A stretch of 48,908 nucleotides of DNA from Pirellulales bacterium (GCA_035939775.1 DASZFO010000062.1:1-48908); one strand, 5' to 3'; positions 1 to 8,684 are shown, counted from the first letter of the stretch. Numbers and translations are program-made. Notes: generated from the sequence alone by a model not told the origin.

Positions 1-684
1 GGCGGTGTGGACGACGTTCGCCGGTTCGTTGCGTTTGCCGCGCAGCGGCTCCGGGGCCAGATAGGGGCTGTCGGTCTCCACAAGGATGCGGTCGGCCGGA
101 ATCGTCGCGGCCACGGCGCGCAGGTCGGCCGACTTCTTGTAAGTCACCATTCCCGCGAAGCTGATGCACAGACCAAGCCCCAAGCACTCCTCGGCCATCG
201 CCGCATCGCCCGTGAACGAGTGCATCACGCCCGTGAGCGGGCCGCGGCGGCGGGCTTCGCGGAGTATCTCCAAGACGTCGGCCTCGCATTGCCGCATGTG
301 GACGATGAACGGCAAACCCAGTTCTTGCGACAGGCGGATATGCCGGTCGAAATATTCCTGCTGCAACGGGAAAGGAGAATGGTCGCGAAACCGGTCGAGG
401 CCGGTCTCGCCCAGGGCCACGACCCGCGGAGAGCCGGCGAGCGCGACCACGCGGTCCCAATCTTCCTCCTGCGCTTCGGCCGTGTAATTGGGATGGATTC
501 CGACGGCCGCGTACAAAGCGTCATGCTCTGCCGCCAGCCGCACGACCGCGGCGCTCGAATCGGCCGTGACCGCGATGACGACAATCCGCTCGACGCCGGC
601 AGCCTTCGCCCGCTCGATTACGGCCGGGCGATCCGCGTCGAAATCCTCAGAATCCAGATGCGCGTGCGTATCGATGAGCGACAT
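1..684 (-). CDS. tatD: TatD family metal-dependent hydrolase (DNase), C-terminus cut by window edge
   Basis: Cytosolic TIM-barrel hydrolase of the TatD family (3'-5' exonuclease/deoxyribonuclease in characterised members). 228 codons are visible, reading out of the window at base 1, so roughly the last 30 residues are missing. Start ATG at 684-682. Visible motifs: DTHAHLD at residues 5-11 (metal-binding His7 and His9), a GETGLD segment, IVHMR, MHSFTGD and ETDSPYLAP, which are the conserved metal-ligand blocks of the family in the right order. It is the last gene seen of a long minus-strand run behind nuoN and the small helical protein. Family assignment is firm; substrate is not deducible. 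Confidence 0.95.
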   Translation of the reverse strand, partial: MSLIDTHAHLDSEDFDADRPAVIERAKAAGVERIVVIAVTADSSAAVVRLAAEHDALYAAVGIHPNYTAEAQEEDWDRVVALAGSPRVVALGETGLDRFRDHSPFPLQQEYFDRHIRLSQELGLPFIVHMRQCEADVLEILREARRRGPLTGVMHSFTGDAAMAEECLGLGLCISFAGMVTYKKSADLRAVAATIPADRILVETDSPYLAPEPLRGKRNEPANVVHTA

Positions 685-690
685 GAAACC

Positions 691-750
691 CATCCTGTAA
701 TTCCTGTCAAGCAAGTTTCAGACAGGATTAACAGGATTTACAGGATGATG
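691..750. repeat. Inverted repeat of the CCTGTAAATCCTGT type
   Basis: Left arm catcctgtaattcctgtc (691-708) and right arm gacaggattaacaggattt plus caggatg (721-747) form an imperfect inverted repeat with an ATCCTGT-like submotif recurring every 8-9 bases. It lies between tatD and the next minus-strand gene and ends exactly at that gene's stop codon (TAA at 753-751). Repeats of this type recur in many unrelated bacterial genomes; function unknown. Confidence 0.6.
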
Positions 751-1212
751 TTACGGCGTTGCCAGTTTCAGCTTGTCGTCGCTGCGGTGTTTGACCACCT
801 CTTCCAGCGATTCGAGATGGCCGCGGGAGTTGCCGAGGACCTCTTCGGCCAGCACTTGCAGCTCCAGATCGCCGGCCAGATCGGCCACGCAGCGCTCGAT
901 CGCCCCGACGTCCTGTTTTTGGCGGCGGGCCATCTCCGTGAGCAGGAAGTCGAACGAGAGCATGTTCAGCTCGGTGAATTCCATCGGAAAATCGCCGTTA
1001 TCGACGCGGCCACGCTTCTGCAAGATCGCCTCGGCGATCCGGCCGGCGTAGAGTTGCTGGTCGGCCACGATGTCGGCGAGCACCTTCGCGGCAGGCTCAT
1101 CGCCGATATGCGTCCACGGATCGGCCCCCGCCAGATACATCGGCAGCGACCGGTAGAGGATGCGAAACAGCCGGCCGAGAACATCGATCGAATCGGGTCG
1201 AACTTGATGCAT
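751..1212 (-). CDS. Small helical hypothetical protein (ferritin-like pattern)
   Basis: Hypothetical cytosolic protein of 153 aa that I do not recognise. It is predicted to be mostly alpha-helical, with a pattern of long amphipathic helices (VADQQLYAGRIAEAIL; then a segment with TELNMLSFDFLLTEMARR; then an acidic helix DLELQVLAEEVL) reminiscent of small four-helix ferritin-like or DUF2383-type proteins, but no clear metal-binding ExxH pair is visible. I start it at the ATG at 1212-1210 (MHQVRPDS); a longer frame continues upstream only into the palindromic repeat at 1221-1315 and would add repeat-encoded residues (MDLSPFSRPR). It lies between nuoN and tatD on the same strand, so may be cotranscribed with them. 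Confidence 0.6.
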   Translation of the reverse strand: MHQVRPDSIDVLGRLFRILYRSLPMYLAGADPWTHIGDEPAAKVLADIVADQQLYAGRIAEAILQKRGRVDNGDFPMEFTELNMLSFDFLLTEMARRQKQDVGAIERCVADLAGDLELQVLAEEVLGNSRGHLESLEEVVKHRSDDKLKLATP

Positions 1213-1220
1213 GCGTGGAC

Positions 1221-1315
1221 GTGAAAAAGGGGACAGGTCCAATTAAGTCGGCTTATGGAAAAATCGAGGTGACAGGCTCCCGTGCCGACTTAATTGGACC
1301 TGTCCCCTTTTTCAC
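1221..1315. repeat. Palindromic GGGGACAGGTCC element, perfect 32-bp arms
   Basis: Arms 1221-1252 and 1284-1315 are perfect reverse complements over 32 bases, with a 31-base loop. The arm contains aaaaaggggacaggtccaat. It belongs to the same general GGGGAC/GTCCCC class as the elements at 36884, 41057, 47087 and 48363. It sits in the 124-base gap between nuoN (stop at 1337) and the small helical gene. As RNA it would form a very stable hairpin that could act as a processing or termination barrier at the end of the nuo transcript; that role is inferred. Confidence 0.85.
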
Positions 1316-1336
1316 GCCTTCACGCCTTCGCACGTT

Positions 1337-3157
1337 TCACCACAAGAGCTGCGACGCGGCGCGGTGCGCCCATTCGTATAAATCGTTCCACCAGAGCCCC
1401 AGCAGCAGAACCGGCAGGGTAATCGCCACCACGTAGGCCCCGGGGAACGAGACGAGCGGGAAGGTGAACGGCGGGCGGTCCTTCGGCTCCGGCTCGAACG
1501 CCATCACTTTCACCACCCGCAAATAGTAGAACAGGCTCACGGCCGTGTTCAGGCCGCCCACGACCAATAGCGTGATCATCATCCCGCGAGCGGCGTCGTT
1601 TTGAATTCCATCGACAAGCGTCGAGAAAATCACGAACTTTCCCGAGAAACCCGCTAGCGGCGGCATGCCGACGAGGCTAAATAGGATCGTGCCGAAGCAG
1701 ATCACCAGCCCTGGCGAAGTGCGGATCAGGCCGGCGTAGTCGGCGATTTCTTCGCTGCGGAGCGTATTGCGAAGGAAGGCGACGATCGCGAAGGCGCCGA
1801 GGTTCATGAACAAATAAACTCCGGCATATAGCGGCACGGCGGCGAAGGCGGCCTCGGCCGCCGCCGGGTTCTTTCCAGCCAGCACCAATCCGGCCGCGAC
1901 CGGCATCATCATGTACCCGGCGTGCGCAATGGTGGAATACGCCAAGAGCCGCTTGATATTCGTCTGGCCGTACGCGGCCAGATTGCCGAACGTGCATGTG
2001 ATCGCGGCGATGAAGCCGACGAGCACGGCCATGTAGCTGCGGACCGGATTGAGGGCCGCGATGCGCGGGTCAGTGGTTCGATTGGCTGCGCCCTCCGGGG
2101 CCTTACGGCCACCGGCTCGTACGTCGGCAAAGGAAGGCGACCCAGCGTCCGAATTTGAGCCGGTGGCGTAAGCCACCGGATTTGCGGTCGCCAATCTTCC
2201 CGTCATCGAATTCGTAACCGGTTTCAATGCGGTCACGAGTGCCGTTACCGGAACCGCCGGTTTGGCGGATGGCTCGACAAAGCCGAACCCGACCGTCACG
2301 CGGATCAGAAGCGCCAGCGCCGCCGCCTTCGAGGCCACGGACAGAAAGGCATTCACCTCGGCGCTGGCCCCCTCGAACACATCGGGGCACCAGAAATGAA
2401 ACGGCACCGCCGAGAGCTTGAACGCCAGCCCGACCATCACCATCAGCCCGCCAAGCACTAGCACCATGGTGCGGTCGCCGATCGTGCCCGCCTGGATGAA
2501 CTCCGCCAATTGATTGGTCATCGTCGGCAGGTGACACGAGCCGAGCACGCCCGCCAGCAGGCTAAGGCCGTAAAGCATTATCCCGGCCGCTCCCGCCCCA
2601 TAGATCGAATACTTCAGGGCCGCCTCGCTGCTCTTGCGCCGCCCCTTGAGCATGCCCGCCAAGGCATATGAAGGCACGCTCGCCATCTCAACGCCCAAGA
2701 AGATCGTCACGACGTGATTGGCCGAGGCCATGATGCACATGCCGAGAGTCGCCCCGAGCACGAGCGAATAGAAGTCCGGAGCGTCTTCGCGATCGGGAAT
2801 GCCAGAGAGCCGCGTAAGTGTCACGAACACGACGGCGAAGAACATCAGCAAGCCGCGGAAGAATAGCGTGAACGAGTCGTATGTCAACATACCGGTGAAC
2901 AACTCATGTCGCACCACGTGGCCGTCCGCGGCCAGGAGCGACTCGGGCTGCGTCCACGGTAGCGCCAGCCACAGCCCGACGAGCGAGCCCGCCAGCGCGA
3001 TATAAAAGGCATCGATCCGCTCGAGGCCGCGGAACACGCGCAGCAAGAGCATCAGCACGATCGTCGCGCAGATCGCCAGCTCCGTGCGGAAAGCCGGCAA
3101 GCTCAGCGCCACGGTATTGTGCAGCAGTGAATCGACGAGTTGCGAAAGTGAATTCAC
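1337..3157 (-). CDS. nuoN: NADH-quinone oxidoreductase subunit N
   Basis: Antiporter-like membrane subunit of respiratory complex I, one of the three Mrp-type proton-pumping subunits. 606 aa, about 14 membrane segments. Diagnostic segments: VEMASVPSYALAG near residue 155 with its conserved Glu, LMVMVGLAFKLSAVPFHFW around 240-256 with the central Lys, and IKRLLAYSTIAHAGYMM at 401-417. Start is a GTG at 3157. It is longer than usual (about 480-500) partly because of a hydrophilic loop at residues 297-370, between the helix ending GFGFVEPS and the one starting RSYMAVLVGF; part of it is encoded by a palindromic repeat (see separate entry). nuoM ends 9 bases upstream, indicating one transcript. 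Confidence 0.97.
   Translation of the reverse strand: MNSLSQLVDSLLHNTVALSLPAFRTELAICATIVLMLLLRVFRGLERIDAFYIALAGSLVGLWLALPWTQPESLLAADGHVVRHELFTGMLTYDSFTLFFRGLLMFFAVVFVTLTRLSGIPDREDAPDFYSLVLGATLGMCIMASANHVVTIFLGVEMASVPSYALAGMLKGRRKSSEAALKYSIYGAGAAGIMLYGLSLLAGVLGSCHLPTMTNQLAEFIQAGTIGDRTMVLVLGGLMVMVGLAFKLSAVPFHFWCPDVFEGASAEVNAFLSVASKAAALALLIRVTVGFGFVEPSAKPAVPVTALVTALKPVTNSMTGRLATANPVAYATGSNSDAGSPSFADVRAGGRKAPEGAANRTTDPRIAALNPVRSYMAVLVGFIAAITCTFGNLAAYGQTNIKRLLAYSTIAHAGYMMMPVAAGLVLAGKNPAAAEAAFAAVPLYAGVYLFMNLGAFAIVAFLRNTLRSEEIADYAGLIRTSPGLVICFGTILFSLVGMPPLAGFSGKFVIFSTLVDGIQNDAARGMMITLLVVGGLNTAVSLFYYLRVVKVMAFEPEPKDRPPFTFPLVSFPGAYVVAITLPVLLLGLWWNDLYEWAHRAASQLLW
2082..2185. repeat. Palindromic repeat inserted in frame inside nuoN
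   Basis: Two related hairpin-forming sequences in opposite orientation: 2095-2117 (ccggggccttacggccaccgg) and 2159-2179 (gccggtggcgtaagccacc). They lie inside the nuoN reading frame and encode residues about 325-358 (including GRKAPEGAANR), a Gly/Ala/Arg/Ser-rich hydrophilic stretch unlike the rest of the protein. The frame is kept open through both copies. Confidence 0.7.
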
Positions 3158-3166
3158 GTCTTGTTG

Positions 3167-4987
3167 TCAGTTATGGTGCGCGGACGCGGTCTCGGCGGCG
3201 AGAGTAGCACTTGTCCGTAATTCCGCGCTAGCGGTCGTTCCGCCGGATTCGGTCGGCGCGTCTTTCACGGTCTTCGTCCACTCGGCGAGGTCAGTGACCG
3301 ACTTGTTCACGCTGGGGGTCATGTAATTGAAAATCGCCTGCGGATAGACGCCTAGCAGAATCGCAAAGGCCAATAGCGGCGCGGCGATCGCCAACTCGCG
3401 CCTCGTCATCGGAGTAAGGTGATCGCCGTGCGGGCCCTTATATTCGGGGCCAAGATAAACGCGCTGGATCGTCCACAAAATGTAGCCCGCCGTGAGAATC
3501 ACCACCGAGGCGGACAAAACGGCCAGCGTATGGCTGAAGTTCCAGACCGAGAGTGTCACCAGCACCTCGCCGATGAATCCGCACAGGCCCGGCAGCCCCA
3601 ACCCGGCGAAGAAAATGCCGATCGCGATGCCGCTGTAGACGGGCATCTTTGCGAACAGCCCGCCGAACTGGTCGAGATTGCGATGATGCACTCGGTCGTA
3701 GATCACGCCGACCAGAAAGAACATGCCGGCCGAGCTGATGCCGTGGGCAATCATCTGGAACATCGCGCCGTTGACGCCTTGCGCCCAGTAATCCGGGTTG
3801 AAATCGTACTTTCTCGTGGCGCTCCAAACTCCGAGGCCGAGCACGACGTATCCCATGTGGCTCACCGAGCTATAGGCCACCAAGCGCTTGAAATCCTTCT
3901 GGGCCATCGCGGCGAACGCCCCGTAGATCATGCTCACCACGCCGACGCCGCAGACAAACCAGGCCAGATCGTAACCGGCGTCGGGGCAGATCGGATAGCA
4001 AATGCGGATGATGCCGTAGCCTCCCATCTTCAAGAGCACGCCGGCGAGGATCATCGATATCGGGGTCGGGGCCTCGACGTGCGCATCGGGGAGCCAGGTG
4101 TGCAGCGGCACGGCCGGCACCTTGATCGCGAAGCCGATGAAGAGCAGCAAGAAGGCCCACCATTGCAGGTTCTTGCCCCACAGCAGCGGCTTGTGAATGT
4201 ATTTGCCGTCGACCATCTCGCCGCTGAACGGCGATTCCGCAAGCTGCCCCATTTTGGTGAGGGCCAGGATATTGAACGTGTGCTGTGGCTCCGTCGAGGA
4301 CCGAATGGAACTGGCAGCCTCGGGAGTGTCGGCCACCTTCGCCACGACCAATTGATCCGCCGAGAGCAGCCGCAGGTCGCTATTGAAATACAGCATCAAA
4401 ATGGCGATCAACATAAACACGCTGCCGAGCAACGTGTACAGGAAGAACTTGATTGCCGCGTACTCGCGCCGCGGGCCGCCCCAAACGCCGATCAGGAAAT
4501 ACATCGGCAGCAGCATCACTTCCCAAAACACATAGAACAGAAAGAAATCGAGCGCGAGAAAGACACCGAGCATCCCTGTTTCCAAGAGCAGAAACAGGAT
4601 GCAATACGCCCGCATCGCCTTCGTGATCGGCCAGCTTGCAGCCATCGCCAGCATGCTCAAGAACGACGTGAGCAGCACCAGCGGCAGGCTGATGCCGTCG
4701 AGCCCCATGAAGTAGAAGATCTTGAACGAGCTGATCCAAGGCAAGGAGAACGTATCCTGCATCGCGGCTTGCCCGACTGAGAAGCCGGTGCTTCCCGCCG
4801 CACCATTCGCGCCAGATGCCGACGGCCACGCCAAGAGCACCGTCAGCAGGAACACCGCGCCTGTTACGATCAGCGAAAAGAGCCGCATCGCCTCGGGCCG
4901 GTCCTTAGGAAAGAACGCCAAGGCCAGCGCGCCCAAGGCGGGCAGGAAGACGACCAGCGTCAGGAGCGTAGTGTATTGATTGGACAT
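3167..4987 (-). CDS. nuoM: NADH-quinone oxidoreductase subunit M
   Basis: Second antiporter-like proton-pumping subunit of complex I, inner membrane. 606 aa starting at ATG 4987. Diagnostic blocks: FYVFWEVMLLPMYFLIGVWG near residue 150 with the essential Glu; IKVPAVPLHTWLPDAHVEAP around 290-310; FKRLVAYSSVSHMGYVVLG near 365-385. A hydrophilic loop of about 60 residues (215-275) between two helices makes it longer than typical NuoM (about 500 aa). The C-terminal 40 residues are Ala/Thr-rich and polar. The start codon has no obvious Shine-Dalgarno sequence: directly upstream lies the GGTCGGA tandem repeat. Confidence 0.97.
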   Translation of the reverse strand: MSNQYTTLLTLVVFLPALGALALAFFPKDRPEAMRLFSLIVTGAVFLLTVLLAWPSASGANGAAGSTGFSVGQAAMQDTFSLPWISSFKIFYFMGLDGISLPLVLLTSFLSMLAMAASWPITKAMRAYCILFLLLETGMLGVFLALDFFLFYVFWEVMLLPMYFLIGVWGGPRREYAAIKFFLYTLLGSVFMLIAILMLYFNSDLRLLSADQLVVAKVADTPEAASSIRSSTEPQHTFNILALTKMGQLAESPFSGEMVDGKYIHKPLLWGKNLQWWAFLLLFIGFAIKVPAVPLHTWLPDAHVEAPTPISMILAGVLLKMGGYGIIRICYPICPDAGYDLAWFVCGVGVVSMIYGAFAAMAQKDFKRLVAYSSVSHMGYVVLGLGVWSATRKYDFNPDYWAQGVNGAMFQMIAHGISSAGMFFLVGVIYDRVHHRNLDQFGGLFAKMPVYSGIAIGIFFAGLGLPGLCGFIGEVLVTLSVWNFSHTLAVLSASVVILTAGYILWTIQRVYLGPEYKGPHGDHLTPMTRRELAIAAPLLAFAILLGVYPQAIFNYMTPSVNKSVTDLAEWTKTVKDAPTESGGTTASAELRTSATLAAETASAHHN

Positions 4988-4991
4988 AGGC

Positions 4992-5030
4992 CGGAGGTCA
5001 GAGGTCGGAGGTCGGAGGTCGGAGGTCGGA
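4992..5030. repeat. Degenerate tandem repeat, unit aggtcgg
   Basis: Four to five 7-base units related to ggaggtcggaggtcgga lie immediately upstream of the nuoM start codon, in the place of a normal ribosome binding region. A related array lies at 32799-32896. Confidence 0.75.
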
Positions 5031-5032
5031 TT

Positions 5033-5081
5033 GTTGGAGTTCAGCCTTTAGGCGGCGGCAGGCTAAAGCCTGAACTCCAAC
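5033..5081. repeat. Hairpin repeat GTTGGAGTTCAGxCTTTAG
   Basis: Arms 5033-5051 and about 5063-5081 match at 18 of 19 positions as reverse complements (gttggagttcagcctttag against ctaaagcctgaactccaac), with an 11-base GC-rich loop. It fills most of the nuoL-nuoM gap next to the GGTCGGA array. No T-run follows, so it is not a standard intrinsic terminator. Confidence 0.75.
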
Positions 5082-5094
5082 TATTGGTCAATGG

Positions 5095-7650
5095 TCAGGG
5101 GCTGGACGCACCCCATGCCGAATTCCAGAAGAAGCTGATTAGGATGAATAGGCCGACGGTGCCAACCACGATCAGCACCACGTATTGCCGCAGCCGGCCC
5201 GTCTGCACGCCGCGCAGCCGCAGGCCGGTCGAATGAATCCAGCGGGCCGTCGCATTGACCAATCCATCGACGAACAGCCGATCGATCAAGTCGTCGAGCA
5301 CCGAGACGCTGCGCACGGCGAGCGCGCAGCCGTTGATGAACGGGTCGATCACTTGTTTGTCGAAATCGGCCACGCGGCGCGAAACGAACATCACCGGGCG
5401 GACGAAGATCGTTTGATACAACTCGTCGAAATACCACTTGTTCCACAGCAGCCGGTAGATCCAGCGGAACTGATTGCAAATCTCGTCGGGGTTGAGCAGT
5501 TTCCAGGCGTAAATCACCGTGGCGAGCAAAAAGCCGGCCAGCGCCGTCGTGCTCGCGACCATCGTTGCGGAGATGTGCACCGCTACTTCGTGGCTCAGAT
5601 GCTCCGCCGGGTGAACGAGCCAAGGCATGAAGACGCCGCCGTTGATCGTGGCGGCAGTCCCCGCTGGCCGCGCTTGTTCCAAAAGATCAGGCACACCGAA
5701 AATCGGCCAGCCGATGCAAACGGCAAATACCGCCAGCACGACCAGCGGGATATACATCACCTTCGGCGATTCATGGACATGATCGTGGACATGATGATCG
5801 CGAGGCGCACCGACGAACGTCATGTACCACAGTCGGAACATGTAGAATGCCGTGACCGATGCCCCGGCGGCGGCCACAAAAAAGAACACGCCGCACAACG
5901 GATTCGGATTGCTGTTCTTGAACGACAAAGTTTGGGCGATGATCGAGTCCTTGGAGTAATAGCCGCTCAGGCCGATCAAGAATGGAATCCCGCCCCCGAT
6001 GATCGCCAGACAGCCGACGAGCATCGTGTAAGCGGTCCAGGGCATCTTTTTCCGCAGCCCGCCCATCTTCGTCATGTCGTTCGTATGGCAAGCGTGGATC
6101 ACCGAGCCGGAGCAAAGGAACAGCAGGCTCTTGAAAAATGCGTGCGTGATGAGATGGAATAGTCCAGCCAGCCAGCCGCCGACCCCTAGCGCCAGCATCA
6201 TATAGCCGAGTTGGCTGACCGTCGAATAGGCCAGCACCCGCTTGATATCGACGGCCGTGATGGCGATCGTGGCGGCCAGCGCGAGCGTGATGCAGCCGAT
6301 GATGGCGATCACCAGCAGCACCTCCGGCGTGAAAACGGGATAGAAGCGGCCGACGAGATAAACTCCGGCCGCGACCATCGTCGCCGAGTGAACTAGAGCG
6401 GAAACGGGCGTGGGCCCTTCCATCGCATCGGGGAGCCAAACGTGCAGCGGGAATTGCGCGCTCTTGCCCACGCAGCCGCAGAAGATGCCCAAGCCGGCGA
6501 TCAGCAACAGGCGATGGCCATAATGGATGGGATCGGGAGTTTCGCTGCCGTCGGAATTGACGATGACGCGCTTGCCGTCGCGCCAGTCGTGCAGCTCGCT
6601 TTCGACTTCGGACTCCGTGGCGGCGATTTCCTCTTTGGTAGGATGGCGCGGATCGGCCGCATGTTCCTTCAGAACTTGCCGCCGCAGCTTTACCGCGGGG
6701 CTCCCCGCGTCGTCGCGAACCATGCGGTCGGTCGCCTTGAGGGCATAATTGTTCTCCGGCGCTCGAACGAGGCTGAAGATGCCGCGCGACTCGATTTTCC
6801 CGCTCGCGTCTTTGCTGTCGCCGAAGGCAAACGTGCCCAGCGTTCCCCAGAGCGCCATCAGGCCGATGATCATGCCGAAATCGCCGACGCGGTTGACGAT
6901 GAAGGCTTTGTTGCCGGCGTTCGAGGCGCTCTTGCGCTCATAGTAGAAACCGATCAAGAAGTAAGAGCAGATTCCCACCAGCTCCCAGAACACGAACACC
7001 ATGAAGATGTTGCCGGCGATCACCAGCCCGAGCATGCTGAAGCAGAAGAGCGAGAAGTACTGAAAGAAGCGCGGGTAGCGCCCGTGGCGCTGCAGGTGGT
7101 GGCCGTCGGAGAGCGTCACCTCGTGATCGGTCACGTCGTGCAACTCGTCGTGCATGTAGCCCGAGGCGTAAAAGTGGATGCACGTCGCGATGAGCGTGAT
7201 CATCGCGAACATGACGATCGTCAGGGCGTCGATGTAGTAGCCGATGGTAAGCTTGAGCGGCCCGATGACGGCGACCGTGTACCACTCGCCGCTGTAGTAG
7301 GCCGGAGGCGCGACAGGTTCAGATTCATCGCCACCGGCGGACTGCTTGCCGGCAGTTCCTTCGCTCGCAGCGGCCTTATCGACGGCTGTAGCCTTATCGA
7401 CGGCGCCGCTCTCATTTGCCGCCGCGATCGCTTTCTGCCGCGCCGACACTACCGGATGCTGTGAAACCCAGCCGATCAAAGCCACGACCGACAGGACAAA
7501 GCCCGTCAGAATCGCCCCGGTGGCCACCCAGGCTGCCTTCCGGCCGTGCTTGCCCATCCGCGGACCGAAGAACACGATCAGCGCGAACGAGACCAGCGGC
7601 AAGAGCCAGGCCAGTCCCAACAGCACCGGTAATGTCGCGGCAAGATTCAT
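5095..7650 (-). CDS. nuoL: NADH-quinone oxidoreductase subunit L
   Basis: Largest antiporter-like subunit of complex I, which in known structures carries the long lateral helix across the membrane arm. 851 aa, well above the usual 610-680. Motifs: VFVFWELVGICSYFLIGF at 218-235 with the conserved Glu; GKSAQFPLHVWLPDAMEGP at 395-413; IKRVLAYSTVSQLGYMMLA soon after. Extra length comes from an Ala/Asp/Lys-rich loop near residues 65-125 and a charged, non-membrane insertion at about 278-376 (containing KEEIAATESEVESELHDW) between two helices. The C-terminal third has the extra helices expected of NuoL. Start ATG 7650; nuoK lies 48 bases upstream. Confidence 0.97.
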   Translation of the reverse strand: MNLAATLPVLLGLAWLLPLVSFALIVFFGPRMGKHGRKAAWVATGAILTGFVLSVVALIGWVSQHPVVSARQKAIAAANESGAVDKATAVDKAAASEGTAGKQSAGGDESEPVAPPAYYSGEWYTVAVIGPLKLTIGYYIDALTIVMFAMITLIATCIHFYASGYMHDELHDVTDHEVTLSDGHHLQRHGRYPRFFQYFSLFCFSMLGLVIAGNIFMVFVFWELVGICSYFLIGFYYERKSASNAGNKAFIVNRVGDFGMIIGLMALWGTLGTFAFGDSKDASGKIESRGIFSLVRAPENNYALKATDRMVRDDAGSPAVKLRRQVLKEHAADPRHPTKEEIAATESEVESELHDWRDGKRVIVNSDGSETPDPIHYGHRLLLIAGLGIFCGCVGKSAQFPLHVWLPDAMEGPTPVSALVHSATMVAAGVYLVGRFYPVFTPEVLLVIAIIGCITLALAATIAITAVDIKRVLAYSTVSQLGYMMLALGVGGWLAGLFHLITHAFFKSLLFLCSGSVIHACHTNDMTKMGGLRKKMPWTAYTMLVGCLAIIGGGIPFLIGLSGYYSKDSIIAQTLSFKNSNPNPLCGVFFFVAAAGASVTAFYMFRLWYMTFVGAPRDHHVHDHVHESPKVMYIPLVVLAVFAVCIGWPIFGVPDLLEQARPAGTAATINGGVFMPWLVHPAEHLSHEVAVHISATMVASTTALAGFLLATVIYAWKLLNPDEICNQFRWIYRLLWNKWYFDELYQTIFVRPVMFVSRRVADFDKQVIDPFINGCALAVRSVSVLDDLIDRLFVDGLVNATARWIHSTGLRLRGVQTGRLRQYVVLIVVGTVGLFILISFFWNSAWGASSP

Positions 7651-7670
7651 GCGTGGCGTGACTTGATCGC

Positions 7671-7700
7671 TTCGTACTTTGTACTTCGCACTTCGTACTT
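7671..7700. repeat. GAAGTAC/GTACTTC repeat, copy 1
   Basis: ttcgtactttgtacttcgca followed by cttcgtactt: three or four 9-10-base units with the core GTACTTC. It overlaps the last two bases of nuoK's stop and fills the nuoK-nuoL gap. Further copies at 8796, 13175, 13372 and 14807. Confidence 0.75.
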
Positions 7701-8043
7701 AACCCTTGAGTTCATCCGCGCGATCCACGTCGACCGTCGAGTGGTTGTTATAGAAGTTGAGCGTGATCGCCAATGCCACCGCAGCCTCGGCCGCCGCCAA
7801 CACGATGACGAACAGCGCGATCAGGCTGCCGTCCAAGCCGATTGAAAAAGTTGGATTGGCCTGGAGAAACTTGCTCCCGAAGGCTACGAAGTTCACGTTC
7901 GCTCCGTTGAGCACCAACTCGATCCCCATCAAGACGCCGAGCGCATTGCGCTTCGTGGCCATGCACACCACGCCGGCGACGAACAGGATCGCACCGACGA
8001 CCAGGTAGTGCGAGACGCCGATGGGTTCGGTCAAGAGGTTCAT
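7699..8043 (-). CDS. nuoK: NADH-quinone oxidoreductase subunit K
   Basis: Small three-helix membrane subunit of complex I, homologous to MrpC. 114 aa, close to the family's usual 100-105 plus a short C-terminal extension. Visible hallmarks: GVSHYLVVGAILFVAGVVCM at the N-terminus, then a second helix with GVLMGIELVLNGANVNFVAF carrying the conserved Glu and Asn, and a third helix LFVIVLAAAEAAVALAI with the second conserved Glu. Start ATG at 8043; nuoJ ends 13 bases upstream. Confidence 0.97.
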   Translation of the reverse strand: MNLLTEPIGVSHYLVVGAILFVAGVVCMATKRNALGVLMGIELVLNGANVNFVAFGSKFLQANPTFSIGLDGSLIALFVIVLAAAEAAVALAITLNFYNNHSTVDVDRADELKG

Positions 8044-8056
8044 GCGATTTTGGATT

Positions 8057-8683
8057 TCAAGATTCGATGCCGATCGTGCCGCGCGGCTTGGCGCGGCGCT
8101 TGGCTCGGGCCAGGTACGCCGCGCCGATCAACACAACCAGCAGATGCACGGACACGATTTCAAATGGCAGCAAATAGCCCGATAGCGTTCCTCTGGGTCC
8201 AGTATCCGGTTCGTCCAACTGATCCACGCGCGCCCCGAGCAGCCCGAGTCCGAGGCGCGTCGAGGTGGGTTGCGCTTGTGGAAGAGAATTTATCGCGGCC
8301 GCGGCTTTCGTTTGCGCCCCCTGATTCCAGTCCCCGATTTTGAACGCCGTCGGCAGCAACACGGCCAGAAGCGATCCGCCGACGAACGCCGTCAGGATCC
8401 ATTCTCCGCCAGAGGTTTTCATCGAAATGAAGGGGCCTTGCGCGGTGAGCATCACGCCGAATACGAGCAGCACAAGCGTGCCGCCAACGTAGATCAGAAT
8501 TTGCATCGCTCCGACGAAATCGGCCCCCGCCAGGAAGAACAGCCCCGCCGTCGCGCCCAGCGAAAGCACCAAATAGAACGCCATCCGAACGATATTGCTG
8601 GAGAACACGACGGCCAGCGCAAACGCGCAGGCGAGCAGCGAGAAGAGCAGGAACATGAACGAGTGCCAGTTGATCGCTTGCAC
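8057..8683 (-). CDS. nuoJ: NADH-quinone oxidoreductase subunit J
   Basis: Five-helix membrane subunit of complex I. 208 aa with a GTG start at 8683, one base after the nuoH stop. Typical segments: FALAVVFSSNIVRMAFYLVL at about 20-40, then a segment with FVGAMQILIYVGGTLVLLVF around 56-75, the conserved pi-bulge helix region of NuoJ. A polar loop between helices 4 and 5 carries two low-complexity stretches and the last helix (VSVHLLVVLIGAAYLARAK) is followed by a basic tail. The gene follows nuoH directly: the nuoI gene that normally separates H and J is missing here. Confidence 0.95.
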   Translation of the reverse strand: MQAINWHSFMFLLFSLLACAFALAVVFSSNIVRMAFYLVLSLGATAGLFFLAGADFVGAMQILIYVGGTLVLLVFGVMLTAQGPFISMKTSGGEWILTAFVGGSLLAVLLPTAFKIGDWNQGAQTKAAAAINSLPQAQPTSTRLGLGLLGARVDQLDEPDTGPRGTLSGYLLPFEIVSVHLLVVLIGAAYLARAKRRAKPRGTIGIES

Positions 8684-8684
8684 G

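Noticed and set aside
3419-4780. Long open frames on the plus strand opposite nuoM, nuoL, dnaG and the sensor kinase (for example 5185-6162, 23025-24629)
   Set aside because: They mirror conserved genes on the other strand, have Arg/Gln/His-rich composition without family motifs, and arise from high GC content.
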